A DNA stretch of 64,000 nucleotides. Source: Aurantimonas coralicida_A (GTDB lineage Bacteria > Pseudomonadota > Alphaproteobacteria > Rhizobiales > Rhizobiaceae). Positions 10,527-19,293 of the stretch are shown piece after piece (position 1 is the stretch's first letter; the number at the start of each line of letters is the position of its first letter). The position numbers and the translations under genes are program-made. The notes below the pieces were generated by a model that saw only the letters and a list, made by a program, of their open reading frames with translations, was not told where the DNA came from and ran no database searches. The DNA is taken from the NCBI RefSeq assembly GCF_036016755.1, contig NZ_JAYXIH010000006.1:1-64000 (forward strand), read 5' to 3'.

Positions 10527-11108
10527 GTGAGCGTCAACGAACACGCCGACCCGAACCGGGAACAGTCCGATCCGAATCGCCGGGACTTTCTCTATATTGC
10601 CACCGGCGCCGCCGGCGCGGTCGGGGCCGCCGCCTTCCTGTGGCCGTTCATCGACCAGATGAACCCGGACGCGGCGACGCTGGCGCTCTCGGAGATCGAG
10701 GTCGACGTCAGTCAGGTGGCCGAAGGCCAGTCGATCACCGCCAAATGGCGTGGCAAGCCGATTTTTATCCGCCAGCGCACCCCGGTGGAGATCGAGGAGG
10801 GCAAGGCGGTCCCGCTTGCCGACCTGAAGGACCCCTTGGCGCGCAACGCCAACATCGCCGGCGACGCCGAAGCGACCGATGTCAATCGTGCGGCCGACGG
10901 CAAGGAAGCCTGGCTCGTGATGGTCGGCGTCTGCACCCATCTCGGGTGTATCCCAATTGGCCAGTCCGGCGACTATGACGGCTGGTTCTGCCCGTGCCAC
11001 GGCTCGCATTATGACACCGCCGGGCGCATCCGGAAGGGACCGGCGCCGGAAAACCTGGCGATCCCGCCCTTCGAATTCACGTCCGACACGACCGTGCGCA
11101 TCGGCTGA
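10527..11108 (+). CDS. petA: Rieske iron-sulfur subunit of the cytochrome bc1 complex
   Basis: This 193-residue Rieske protein carries a 2Fe-2S cluster that passes electrons from ubiquinol to cytochrome c1. It has a twin-arginine anchor (NRRDFLYIATGAAGAVGAAA) and both cluster loops, GVCTHLGCIP and CPCHGSHYD, with two Cys and two His ligands, followed by the GP[AP]P loop (KGPAPENLAIPP). The GTG at 10527 is preferred because AAGGAG lies at a suitable distance. A GTG at 10515 overlaps that RBS. It is the first gene of petABC. Confidence 0.96.
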   Translation: MSVNEHADPNREQSDPNRRDFLYIATGAAGAVGAAAFLWPFIDQMNPDAATLALSEIEVDVSQVAEGQSITAKWRGKPIFIRQRTPVEIEEGKAVPLADLKDPLARNANIAGDAEATDVNRAADGKEAWLVMVGVCTHLGCIPIGQSGDYDGWFCPCHGSHYDTAGRIRKGPAPENLAIPPFEFTSDTTVRIG

Positions 11109-11127
11109 CAGGGAGAAAGTTCGAACT

Positions 11128-12444
11128 ATGAGTGGTCATTCTTCCTATGTGCCGACGAGCGGCTTCATGCGTTGGCTGGACGCGCGGCTACCGCTGCCGC
11201 GTCTCATGTATGATTCCTTCGTCGCCTATCCGGTGCCGCGCAATCTGAATTACGCCTACACCTTCGGCGGCATTCTTTCGATCTTCCTGGTGCTGCAGAT
11301 CCTGACCGGCGTCGTGCTTGCCATGCATTATGCCGCGTCCTCGCCGATCGCTTTCGAATCGGTCGAGAAGATCATGCGCGACGTCAACTGGGGCTGGCTG
11401 CTGCGCTACATGCACGCCACCGGCGCGTCGTTCTTCTTCATCGCCGTCTACATCCATATCTTCCGGGGGCTGTATTACGGCTCCTACAAGCAGCCGCGCG
11501 AGGTCCTGTGGATTCTCGGCGTGATCATCTTCCTGTTGATGATGGCGACGGCGTTCATGGGCTACGTGCTGCCCTGGGGACAGATGTCGTTCTGGGGCGC
11601 CACCGTCATCACCAGCTTCTTCACCGCATTTCCGCTGATCGGCGAGCCGATCCAGCAGCTTTTGCTCGGTGGTTTCGCCGTCGACAACGCCACGCTGAAC
11701 CGCTTCTTCTCGTTGCACTATCTCTTGCCGTTCATGATTGCCGGCGTGGTGATCCTGCACGTCTGGGCGCTGCACGTAACCGGTCAGACCAACCCGACCG
11801 GCGTCGAGGTCAAGTCGTCGAAGGATACCGTGCCGTTCACGCCGCACGCGACGATCAAGGACGGCTTCGCCATGATCGTCTTCCTGGCGATCTTCGCGTA
11901 TTTCGTCTTCTACATGCCGAACTTCCTCGGTCACCCCGACAACTACATCGAGGCGAACCCGTTGAAGACGCCGGCGCACATCGTGCCGGAATGGTACTTC
12001 CTGCCATTCTACGCCATGCTGCGTGCCATCACCTTCAACATCGGCCCGATCGATTCCAAGCTCGGCGGCGTCCTGGTGATGTTCGGCTCGATCCTGGTGC
12101 TGTTCTTCGTGCCCTGGCTCGACACCTCGCGGGTGAAGTCGACGGCGTTCCGGCCGCTCTACAAGATCTTCTTCTGGATCCTCGTCGCCGACTGCATCTT
12201 CCTGGGCTGGCTCGGCGCCAAGCCGGCGGAAGGCATCTACCCGATCCTCGCCCTGTTCGGCACGATCTACTATTTCGGTCACTTTCTGGTGGTGTTGCCG
12301 GTCCTCGGCCTCATCGAGACGCCCAAGAAGCTGCCCAACTCGATTTCGGAGGCGGTGCTAGGACCCGATCGCGGTATCGGCACAGGCACCGGCGGCGGCG
12401 CTGCCCCCGCACCGACGGCCTCGGCGCCGGAAACCAGAGGCTGA
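11128..12444 (+). CDS. petB: Cytochrome b of the bc1 complex
   Basis: This 438-residue integral membrane cytochrome b holds two b haems and the quinol-oxidising (Qo) and quinone-reducing (Qi) sites. It has eight or so membrane helices. Haem-ligand helices include RYMHATGASFFFIAVYIHIF and the paired His in HYLLPF...LHVWALH. The Qo-site PEWY motif is present (IVPEWYFLPFYAML). The C-terminus beyond about residue 410 is a Gly/Ala/Pro-rich tail. It starts at MSGHSSYVPT after GGGAGAAAG, 19 bases from petA. A much longer in-frame upstream extension is rejected because it overlaps petA. Confidence 0.97.
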   Translation: MSGHSSYVPTSGFMRWLDARLPLPRLMYDSFVAYPVPRNLNYAYTFGGILSIFLVLQILTGVVLAMHYAASSPIAFESVEKIMRDVNWGWLLRYMHATGASFFFIAVYIHIFRGLYYGSYKQPREVLWILGVIIFLLMMATAFMGYVLPWGQMSFWGATVITSFFTAFPLIGEPIQQLLLGGFAVDNATLNRFFSLHYLLPFMIAGVVILHVWALHVTGQTNPTGVEVKSSKDTVPFTPHATIKDGFAMIVFLAIFAYFVFYMPNFLGHPDNYIEANPLKTPAHIVPEWYFLPFYAMLRAITFNIGPIDSKLGGVLVMFGSILVLFFVPWLDTSRVKSTAFRPLYKIFFWILVADCIFLGWLGAKPAEGIYPILALFGTIYYFGHFLVVLPVLGLIETPKKLPNSISEAVLGPDRGIGTGTGGGAAPAPTASAPETRG

Positions 12445-12465
12445 GCGGAGGCTTCGGAGAAAGAC

Positions 12466-13488
12466 ATGCCAATGAACAGACTATTGTCAGCCGTTCTCGC
12501 CGCAGGCGTCGTCTTTGCGCCGATGTCGGTCGCGATGGCGCAGGACGCGGCCACACCCGCTGAAAATGTCGAGGCCGCGCCGGCCACGGCCGTAGAGGGC
12601 GATCAGCCTGCAGCGGAACCCACCGAGGCAGAGCCGGCCCCGGTTGCCGAAGGCGAACAGTCGGTCGGGTCCGAGGTTGCCGCCTCTAAGGACGCGCCGG
12701 AGGAGGAGCATGCCGCGTCGGAAACGCCGCATTATCCGATCAAGAAGCCGGAGGAGCTGTCATGGAGCTTCGCCGGCCCGTTCGGCAAATGGGACATCGG
12801 GCAGCTTCAGCGCGGCCTGAAGGTCTACAAGGAGGTCTGCGCGGCCTGCCATTCGATGAACCTCGTCTCGATGCGCAATATCGAGGCACTCGGCTACAAC
12901 GAGGAGCAGGTGAAGGCCTTCGCCGCCGAGTATCAGGTCACCGACGGACCGAATGCCGATGGTGAGATGTTCGAGCGTCCGGGCATTCCGGCCGATCGCT
13001 TCCCGGCGCCGTTCCCCAATCCCGAGGCCGCCGCCGCCGCCAACAATGGCGCCGCGCCACCGGACTTCTCGCTGATCGCCAAGGCGCGGGCCGCCGAACG
13101 CGGCTTCCCGACCTTCGTCTTCGACATCTTCACCCAATATGCCGAGTCCGGGCCGGACTATATCCATGCCCTGCTCACCGGTTATGGCGAGGAGCCGTCG
13201 GCTGAAATCGAGTTGCAGCCGGGAACCTATTACAACCCATATTACCTGGCCGGACCGGCTCTGGCTATGGCGCAGCCGATCTTCGACGATCAGGTGGATT
13301 ATGCCGACGGCGCGCCGCAGACCATCGACCAGTATTCTCGGGACGTCTCGGCTTTCCTGATGTGGGCGGCCGAGCCGCATCTCGCCGAGCGCAAGGCGAC
13401 CGGGCTCGTGGTGATGCTGTTCCTCGTCGTCTTCGCTGCGCTGATGTTCCTGATCAAGCGCCGGGTCTGGGCGGGCACGCCGCACTGA
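12466..13488 (+). CDS. petC: Cytochrome c1 with acidic Ala/Glu/Pro-rich N-terminal extension
   Basis: Cytochrome c1 (340 aa) delivers electrons from the Rieske protein to soluble cytochrome c. A signal peptide ends near AMA-QD (about residue 26). Next comes a roughly 60-residue segment rich in Ala, Glu and Pro, and then the c1 core. The covalent haem site is CAACH in YKEVCAACHSMNLVSMRN, and the Met ligand is in ALAMAQPI. A single C-terminal anchor (VVMLFLVVFAALMFLI) ends in KRRVW. The acidic insert resembles in character, but not visibly in sequence, the acidic domain of Paracoccus c1. It is the last gene of petABC. Confidence 0.96.
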   Translation: MPMNRLLSAVLAAGVVFAPMSVAMAQDAATPAENVEAAPATAVEGDQPAAEPTEAEPAPVAEGEQSVGSEVAASKDAPEEEHAASETPHYPIKKPEELSWSFAGPFGKWDIGQLQRGLKVYKEVCAACHSMNLVSMRNIEALGYNEEQVKAFAAEYQVTDGPNADGEMFERPGIPADRFPAPFPNPEAAAAANNGAAPPDFSLIAKARAAERGFPTFVFDIFTQYAESGPDYIHALLTGYGEEPSAEIELQPGTYYNPYYLAGPALAMAQPIFDDQVDYADGAPQTIDQYSRDVSAFLMWAAEPHLAERKATGLVVMLFLVVFAALMFLIKRRVWAGTPH

Positions 13489-13514
13489 GCCGGTATTTCT
13501 TATACGCATAACTG

Positions 13515-13544
13515 AAAGAGGGGGCTCACCGGCTCCCTTTTTTC
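13515..13544 (+). terminator. Intrinsic terminator of petABC
   Basis: About 30 bases after the petC stop, AGGGGGCT pairs with GGCTCCCT (two G-U pairs) around a CACC loop. The stem is extended by flanking A/T pairs and followed by a run of T. This is a standard Rho-independent terminator separating petC from the monooxygenase gene. Confidence 0.75.
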
Positions 13545-13607
13545 TTGCTCGAAACGTACCATGTCGCCGGACGTAGGGTAGGCGGCGACCAATGGGAGTG
13601 AGCCACG

Positions 13608-13925
13608 ATGTACATCGCGATGAACCGCTTCAAGGTGCTGCCAGGTGCGGAAGCCGAGTTCGAGACGCTGTGGCTGAACCGTGATTCGAAACTGCGCGAC
13701 GTCCCCGGTTTCGTCGAATTCCATATGCTGCGGGGACCGGAGCGTGATGGCTACACGCTCTATTCCTCCCATACGATCTGGCAGAACCTCGCCGCCTTCC
13801 AGGCCTGGACTAAATCAGAGGCGTTCCGCGCCGCCCATGGCAGCGCCGGTGGCACCCGACCACTCTATGCCGGGCATCCCGAATTCGAGGGTTTCGAGGT
13901 CATCCAGACGATCGGAGCCGCTTGA
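13608..13925 (+). CDS. IsdG/HmuD-like antibiotic-biosynthesis-monooxygenase-fold protein
   Basis: This 105-residue dimeric alpha/beta-barrel-type protein starts MYIAMNRFKVLPG, with LWLNRDSKLRDVPGFVEFHM and later WTKSEAFRAAHGSAG. This pattern matches rhizobial haem-degrading HmuQ/HmuD proteins and related IsdG-fold proteins, in which a conserved His in the AH.. segment binds haem iron. It would open the haem ring to release iron. Its position after the cytochrome operon could be chance. The fold is sure; haem cleavage rather than another small-molecule oxidation is probable. Confidence 0.8.
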   Translation: MYIAMNRFKVLPGAEAEFETLWLNRDSKLRDVPGFVEFHMLRGPERDGYTLYSSHTIWQNLAAFQAWTKSEAFRAAHGSAGGTRPLYAGHPEFEGFEVIQTIGAA

Positions 13926-13956
13926 TTTTCGCCCCTTCCGAAAGGCCTGTCACCGC

Positions 13957-14487
13957 ATGAACGACTTCGCCGCCGCCATCCGTACCATCGCGGACTATCC
14001 CAAACCCGGCATCCAGTTTCGCGACATCACCACGCTGCTGGCCGATCCGGCGACATTTCGCGCCGCCGTGGACACGTTGGTCGCCCCCTACAAGAACGAG
14101 GGCGTCGACCATGTGGCAGGAATCGAGGCGCGCGGCTTCATCCTCGGTGGGGCGTTGGCCCACCAGCTATCGGCCGGCTTCGTGCCGATCCGCAAGAAGG
14201 GCAAGCTTCCGCACACGACCATCCGGGTCGCCTACAGCCTGGAATACGGGGTCGATGAGATGGAGATGCATCGCGACGCCGTCAGCCCTGGCCAGCGCGT
14301 ACTGTTGACTGACGATCTGATCGCGACTGGCGGCACCGCCGAGGGCGCCGTCAAGCTCTTGCGCGAACTCGGCGCCGAGATCGTCGCGGCGTGTTTCGTC
14401 ATCGATTTGCCGGATCTTGGCGGGCGCAAGAAGCTCGAGGCGCTGGGCGTGGACGTGCGGACCCTGGTGGAATTTTCCGGCCACTGA
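13957..14487 (+). CDS. apt: Adenine phosphoribosyltransferase
   Basis: Apt (176 aa) converts adenine and PRPP to AMP in purine salvage. The family N-terminus IRTIADYPKPGIQFRDITTL is complete, as is GIEARGFILGGALA. The PRPP-binding motif VLLTDDLIATGGTAEGAVKL is intact. The ATG at 13957 matches the normal family start; an in-frame extension upstream runs antiparallel to the monooxygenase coding sense and is rejected. It follows the monooxygenase gene by 31 bases and may be co-transcribed with it. Confidence 0.95.
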   Translation: MNDFAAAIRTIADYPKPGIQFRDITTLLADPATFRAAVDTLVAPYKNEGVDHVAGIEARGFILGGALAHQLSAGFVPIRKKGKLPHTTIRVAYSLEYGVDEMEMHRDAVSPGQRVLLTDDLIATGGTAEGAVKLLRELGAEIVAACFVIDLPDLGGRKKLEALGVDVRTLVEFSGH

Positions 14488-14530
14488 GGCGTGGTCGGGG
14501 TTTCGTTGGTGTGCGGAGACGGCGCAGGCG

Positions 14531-16915
14531 TCAGTCGCCTGCCGCTGACTGAGAGGCCAGCGAAAGAGGGAAGGCGGCGCGGTGGACGATGGTCGAGCGC
14601 CGGAATTCGTTGAGGAGATATCCGCCCACATCGGCCTCCGCCATCGGCCGGCTGAAATAATAGCCCTGCAACTGGTGGCAGTTCAGTCGGCTGAGGATGT
14701 CGAGTTGAGCGTCGTCCTCGACACCCTCGGCGATCACAGACAGGTTGAGGACGCGGCCGAGGATCATGATCGTCTCGAGAATACCGTGGGCTACCTCGTC
14801 GTCCTTGATGGCGCTGACGAAGGATCGGTCGATCTTCAGCTTGTCGAACGGGAACCGGCGAAGGTAGGACAGACTGGAATAGCCCGTGCCGAAATCGTCG
14901 AGGGCGATCTTGACGCCGACGTTTCGCAGTTCATGCAGGATCTCGACGACCTGCTGCGGATCGTCGATCAGAACGCTTTCGGTGATTTCCAATACCACAC
15001 GGGAAGGCCGCAGGCCGGTTAGGTCCAGAGCCTCCTGCACCACCGAGATGATGCCGCCATGCTTGAACTGGTGGGCCGAGACATTGATCGCCACTGACAA
15101 ATCGTCGGGCCAGGACGCCGCGGTCCTGCATGCCTGGTGGATGACCCAGGCGCCGATCTCCGTGATCGCGCCGATTTCCTCCGCCAGCGGGATGAACTGG
15201 TCGGGGGCTATGCGCCCGCGTTCGGGGTGTTGCCATCGCAGCAGCGCCTCGAAGCCGGCTGTCCTGCGCGTGCCGTTGTCGACGATCGGTTGGTACTCAA
15301 TGTACAGTTCTCCATTACCGATCGCGTCGCGAAGGTCCTGTTCCAGTCGGTGACGTTCGAGGCGCTGGCGCGCCATCGCGAGGGTAAAGAATCGGTAGGT
15401 CCGCTTGCCTTCCTCCTTGGCGTGATAAAGGGCGAGATCGGCGCTCTTGAGGAGATGTTCGGTGGTGGTGCCATCCTTGCCCAGAAAGGCGATGCCGACA
15501 GACGATCCGACGCTTGCCGTTTCGCATCCGAGATCGAACGGCTTGGCGAAGCTCTCCAGGATCGCCGTCGCCAACTGGGCCGCAGCGTGTTCATCCTGGG
15601 CGCTCCGGGCTATAATAGCGTATTCGTCGCCGCCGATACGCGAAACCGTATCGTTGGGGCCAACCACGGCTTTCAACCTGACGCCGACTGCCTTCAACAG
15701 CCGGTCGCCCATCGTGTGTCCCCGCGTATCATTGACGGATTTAAAATTATCGAGGTCCAGGTAGAACACGCTGCAGACAGGGTCGGCGCTGCCGCTCACC
15801 TGAAAAATTGCTTCGATTTCTTCCGCGAAATGCGCGCGATTGGCCAATCCCGTTAGGCTGTCGTGATGGGCGAGATAGACGATGCGGGTTTCGGCTTCGC
15901 GGACGGCGGTGATATCAGAAGCAACGCCGCGAAAGCCGGTAAAGTCGCCGCTGAAGTCGAAGATCGGTTTGCCCGAAATCGAAATCCATCGCGAGTTTGG
16001 CTGCTCGGCGACTTCGACGATCTGATCGCGAAATGGCGTCCGGGCGGTCAGATGGCCCAAAATCGCGGCGAGACCATCAGTGGCCCGGCCAGCGGATGCG
16101 AGAACGGATTCCAATTGCATGTCACCGTCGGGCCGAATGTCGTCGGTGCTCCGACCGCAGAACTGCAAAAAGCGCTCGGTTCCGCGGCCCAAATTGCCGA
16201 ACGAGTCGATTTCCCACAGCCAGTCGCTGGTCCCTTCCTCGAACTCGCGCAGCAAGAGTTCGATGATGGCCGACTGTTCGGCGAGCTTCTGCCGATCATC
16301 GAAATTCTCCTTGATCAACCGCCCGCGACCGATTCCGCTTTGAACGACGATAAAAGAGAAAGCACAGAGCAAGACCGCGAACAGATAATCGTGCGGCCTT
16401 CCAGACAGAAACAGGGCGAAGGCTCCACCCGCGATAATCGGAACCATGTAATTCATCATCGCCGGTCGGAGCGCGCACAGCGAGAAGGCGCCACCGGAGA
16501 TCAAACCCACCATGATCGTGGCGACGATCGCCTTCCCATCGCTGCTCGCCGCGGGATAGATGAGGATGGCGGTCAGTGACCACCAAGACCCCAGCAGCAA
16601 CGCCGATACCCTGGCGCGATTCAACGCGCGCTGCGAAGCGGTTTCCAGACCGCCCCGCTCACGAATGCGATCTGACGACCGGATAGCCGTCGCTACAAAA
16701 TAGAGAAGCGGTACGCACCAAACCAGAAATATCCACGCCAGGCCGGCATTGAACGCCACGGGAAATGTGATGGCCGCACTGACCACGTTGCCGAGCATCA
16801 TGATCGGTGTGAATTTTAGAATGTTATTGATCTGAACGCCGCGAAAGCGGCGCAGTACGACCGAATCTGTGTCTGTCGATTTCGAACCATTCCGGCCGGT
16901 GAAGATCGTAAGCAT
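14531..16915 (-). CDS. Multi-pass membrane PAS-GGDEF-EAL c-di-GMP protein
   Basis: This 794-residue protein has five or six hydrophobic segments in the first about 205 residues (an MHYT/MASE-like membrane sensor that I cannot name). A PAS-like region follows (about 225-350; TSDWLWEIDSFGNL, FTGFRGVASDITAVREAE), then GGDEF (about 360-520) and EAL (about 530-775). The synthase motif is IGGDEYAI, but the I-site Arg is missing (GPND instead of RxxD), so product inhibition may be lost. The EAL motifs are intact (GFEALLRW, VLEITESVL, DDFGTGYSSLSYL). It has no close operon partner. Net activity is unknown. Confidence 0.92.
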   Translation of the reverse strand: MLTIFTGRNGSKSTDTDSVVLRRFRGVQINNILKFTPIMMLGNVVSAAITFPVAFNAGLAWIFLVWCVPLLYFVATAIRSSDRIRERGGLETASQRALNRARVSALLLGSWWSLTAILIYPAASSDGKAIVATIMVGLISGGAFSLCALRPAMMNYMVPIIAGGAFALFLSGRPHDYLFAVLLCAFSFIVVQSGIGRGRLIKENFDDRQKLAEQSAIIELLLREFEEGTSDWLWEIDSFGNLGRGTERFLQFCGRSTDDIRPDGDMQLESVLASAGRATDGLAAILGHLTARTPFRDQIVEVAEQPNSRWISISGKPIFDFSGDFTGFRGVASDITAVREAETRIVYLAHHDSLTGLANRAHFAEEIEAIFQVSGSADPVCSVFYLDLDNFKSVNDTRGHTMGDRLLKAVGVRLKAVVGPNDTVSRIGGDEYAIIARSAQDEHAAAQLATAILESFAKPFDLGCETASVGSSVGIAFLGKDGTTTEHLLKSADLALYHAKEEGKRTYRFFTLAMARQRLERHRLEQDLRDAIGNGELYIEYQPIVDNGTRRTAGFEALLRWQHPERGRIAPDQFIPLAEEIGAITEIGAWVIHQACRTAASWPDDLSVAINVSAHQFKHGGIISVVQEALDLTGLRPSRVVLEITESVLIDDPQQVVEILHELRNVGVKIALDDFGTGYSSLSYLRRFPFDKLKIDRSFVSAIKDDEVAHGILETIMILGRVLNLSVIAEGVEDDAQLDILSRLNCHQLQGYYFSRPMAEADVGGYLLNEFRRSTIVHRAAFPLSLASQSAAGD

Positions 16916-17004
16916 AGAGAATTACCGTCATGGTCCCCAGGTACTGGGTTGCATAAAAGCCGATGACGCACTAAGAAGTCGTGAATTATATTCGTTTTAT
17001 CTTG

Positions 17005-17033
17005 CAACTGCCGTAGCGAATCCAAGGCAGTTG
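17005..17033. repeat. Inverted repeat upstream of the PAS-GGDEF-EAL gene
   Basis: CAACTGCC and GGCAGTTG form a perfect 8-bp inverted repeat with a 13-base spacer, in the 227-base gap between the GGDEF-EAL gene start and the end of the MaoC gene. No T-run follows on either strand, so an operator or RNA hairpin is as likely as a terminator. Confidence 0.4.
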
Positions 17034-17142
17034 CCGGGCAGCCAGGATGCTGGGGTCGCAACAAGTTCCGCCCCGGTCGCCGAGGAAGCGAATGAGATGC
17101 AACCGCAACGTTTGAGCGGCTTGCCGGGCTCACTTGCAGACA

Positions 17143-17613
17143 TCAATCGGTGCCGCTGAATGCCGCTCCGTCGAAGGAAAACACCGGCTCGCCATGCTGG
17201 TTCACGCCAAGCGTGGTGAATTCCAGGACGCCCCAGCCTGGGCGGCTGGCGGCTTTCCGCTTCGCCGTTACGGTTTGACGGAAGGTCACGGTATCGCCGG
17301 CATAGACCGGTTTCAGCCAGCGAAGGTTCGTGACGCCGGGGGAGGGGCCCATTTTCGGTGCCGGATAGCCCGCGGCGATCCATTCGCGGGCGTGGGCGGC
17401 GCGGGTATCGACATTGAGCCGCATGCACACCGCGGCAGTGTGCCAACCGGAGGCACAGAGTCCGCCGAATATCGAAGCCTTTGCGGCCTCCTCATCGAGA
17501 TGAAAGCTTTGCGGGTCGTACTTCGCCGCGAACTGCTTGATGGCGTCCGCATCGAAGCTGTGCGAGCCGAGTTCGATCGTTTCGCCGACGGTGATCGTCT
17601 CCCAGTAACTCAT
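17143..17613 (-). CDS. MaoC-family (R)-hydratase, second of a pair
   Basis: This 156-residue single hot-dog-domain protein has the hydratase-2 active-site segment KYDPQSFHLDEEAAKAS near residues 31-47, with the catalytic Asp and His. MaoC proteins hydrate 2-enoyl-CoA or dehydrate 3-hydroxyacyl thioesters. It overlaps the upstream MaoC gene by four bases (ATGA). The two share the DPQ.FHLDEEAAKAS block and the SGWHT segment, so they arose by duplication and probably form a heterodimer. The start at MSYWETITVG is fixed by that overlap. The physiological substrate is unknown. Confidence 0.9.
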   Translation of the reverse strand: MSYWETITVGETIELGSHSFDADAIKQFAAKYDPQSFHLDEEAAKASIFGGLCASGWHTAAVCMRLNVDTRAAHAREWIAAGYPAPKMGPSPGVTNLRWLKPVYAGDTVTFRQTVTAKRKAASRPGWGVLEFTTLGVNQHGEPVFSFDGAAFSGTD

Positions 17614-18062
17614 GCCGCCGCGGCCTCGCGGGTCAGGAGAAACAGCGTGTGTTCGCTTTCCAGAACGCTTTCGTCCCGTCCATTGCGCAGTTCGGTGGAA
17701 ATACGGGCGAGGCCGATCGTCGGACGTTTGGCCGACAGGCGCGTGGAGAGTACACGGGCTGTTCCGGACAGGGTGTCGCCGGGGCGGACGGGACGCCGCC
17801 ATTTGACGAAATCGACGCCCGGCCCCCCCTGCGAGGTGGAATCGAGCACATAGGCGTCGGCCATCATCCGCATCATCATTGCGCAGGTGTGCCAGCCTGA
17901 CGCCGCCAGACCGCTGAGCATGCTCGCCTTCGCCGCTTCTTCGTCCAGGTGGAACGGCTGCGGATCGAACTCGCGGGCGAATTCGATCACCTCCTCCTTC
18001 GTGACCTCGTAGGGGCCAAGCGGAATCTCCAGCCCTTCAGTGAAATCCTCGAATGCGCGCAC
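17610..18062 (-). CDS. MaoC-family (R)-hydratase, first of a pair
   Basis: This 150-residue hot-dog protein carries the catalytic block EFDPQPFHLDEEAAKAS. As in its neighbour, the Asp and His are present, so both subunits appear potentially active. It follows ychF on the same strand at a distance of 73 bases and may be read through from the rplY-pth-ychF transcript. The downstream MaoC gene overlaps its stop codon. Possible roles are fatty-acid or (R)-3-hydroxyacyl-CoA metabolism; nothing nearby narrows this. Confidence 0.9.
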   Translation of the reverse strand: MRAFEDFTEGLEIPLGPYEVTKEEVIEFAREFDPQPFHLDEEAAKASMLSGLAASGWHTCAMMMRMMADAYVLDSTSQGGPGVDFVKWRRPVRPGDTLSGTARVLSTRLSAKRPTIGLARISTELRNGRDESVLESEHTLFLLTREAAAA

Positions 18063-18135
18063 TGTCGTCCTTTCCTACATCAGCCTCTGGCGGCCACAAC
18101 GGAGGCAATCGCGAATCAAAACCAGTCAGTTGGTT

Positions 18136-19239
18136 TCAATTGTTGAATTTGAACATCAGCACGTCGCCGTCCTGGACGACATATTCCTTGCCCTCGTCGC
18201 GGGCCTTGCCGGCTTCCTTGGCCGCGGTCTCGCCGCCGAGCTCGACAAAATCGGAAAAGCCGATTGTCTGGGCGCGGATAAAGCCTTTTTCGAAGTCGGT
18301 ATGGATGACGCCGGCCGCTTGTGGCGCCTTGGCACCGCGCTTGACCGTCCAGGCGCGCGCTTCCTTGGGGCCGGCGGTAAAATAGGTGATCAGGTCGAGG
18401 AGCTCGTAGCCGGCCTGGATCAGCCGGTCGAGGCCGGGCTCGGTCAGCCCCATCGCCTCCAGATAGTCGCCGACTTCCTCGGGTGGAAGCTGGGCGATCT
18501 CCGACTCGATCTCTGCCGAAATCACCACGGTTCGCGCTCCCTGGCGCTCGGCCATCGCGGCCACCGCCTCGGAATGCGCGTTGCCGGTGGCCGCGTCGTC
18601 CTCGGCGACGTTGCAGACATAGAGGACAGGCTTGGAGGTCAAAAGGTTGAGGTTGCGCAATTCGCGTCGCTCCTCCGAGTCCATCCCAGCGAGCAGCACG
18701 CGCACCGGTTCGCCGGCCTGCAGCTTCTCCAGCGCTGCTTCCATGACCGGGAGGGCCTGCTGTGCCTCCTTGTCCTTGCCGGCGGCTTTCTTGCGGGTGG
18801 CGACCGTGCGTCGCTCAAGACTCTCAAGGTCCGACAGCATCAGCTCGGTCTCGACGGTCTCGGCGTCGGCCACCGGGTCGATCGTGCCCTCGACATGGAC
18901 GATGTCGTCATTCTCGAAGCAGCGCAGCACATGCACGATCGCGTCGACCTCGCGGATATTGGCGAGGAACTGGTTGCCGAGTCCTTCGCCCTTCGACGCG
19001 CCGCGCACCAGGCCGGCAATGTCGACGAAGGTGATCCGCGTGGCGATGATCGCCGCCGACTTGGCGATCCGGGCGATATCCTTCAGCCGTGCGTCCGGCA
19101 CCGGCACGTCGCCGGTATTCGGCTCGATGGTGCAGAACGGATAATTGGCGGCCGCCGCGGCGGCGGTCTTGGTCAGGGCGTTGAACAGCGTCGATTTGCC
19201 GACATTCGGCAGGCCGACGATACCGCATCTGAAACCCAT
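18136..19239 (-). CDS. ychF: YchF/OLA1-type redox-responsive ATPase
   Basis: This 367-residue P-loop protein of the Obg family prefers ATP over GTP. Walker A is GLPNVGKSTLFNALT at the N-terminus, G3 is DIAGL near residue 72, and the G4 position reads NVAED rather than NKxD, the change that gives ATP specificity. A coiled-coil insertion lies at about 130-175 and a TGS domain at the C-terminus (ITYFTAGPKEARAWTVKRG onward). YchF binds ribosomes and links to translation and oxidative stress. It is downstream of pth, a common pairing. Confidence 0.97.
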   Translation of the reverse strand: MGFRCGIVGLPNVGKSTLFNALTKTAAAAAANYPFCTIEPNTGDVPVPDARLKDIARIAKSAAIIATRITFVDIAGLVRGASKGEGLGNQFLANIREVDAIVHVLRCFENDDIVHVEGTIDPVADAETVETELMLSDLESLERRTVATRKKAAGKDKEAQQALPVMEAALEKLQAGEPVRVLLAGMDSEERRELRNLNLLTSKPVLYVCNVAEDDAATGNAHSEAVAAMAERQGARTVVISAEIESEIAQLPPEEVGDYLEAMGLTEPGLDRLIQAGYELLDLITYFTAGPKEARAWTVKRGAKAPQAAGVIHTDFEKGFIRAQTIGFSDFVELGGETAAKEAGKARDEGKEYVVQDGDVLMFKFNN

Positions 19240-19293
19240 GGGTTCTGGTCCTTGTCTTCGTGCGGGGCGATCCCGGCAGAGCTTCGGCCCTGC

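Noticed and set aside
11188..12282. Open frame of 364 codons opposite petB
   Set aside because: It is antisense to cytochrome b, with Asp/Glu/Arg/His-rich composition that is a typical mirror of a membrane protein gene.
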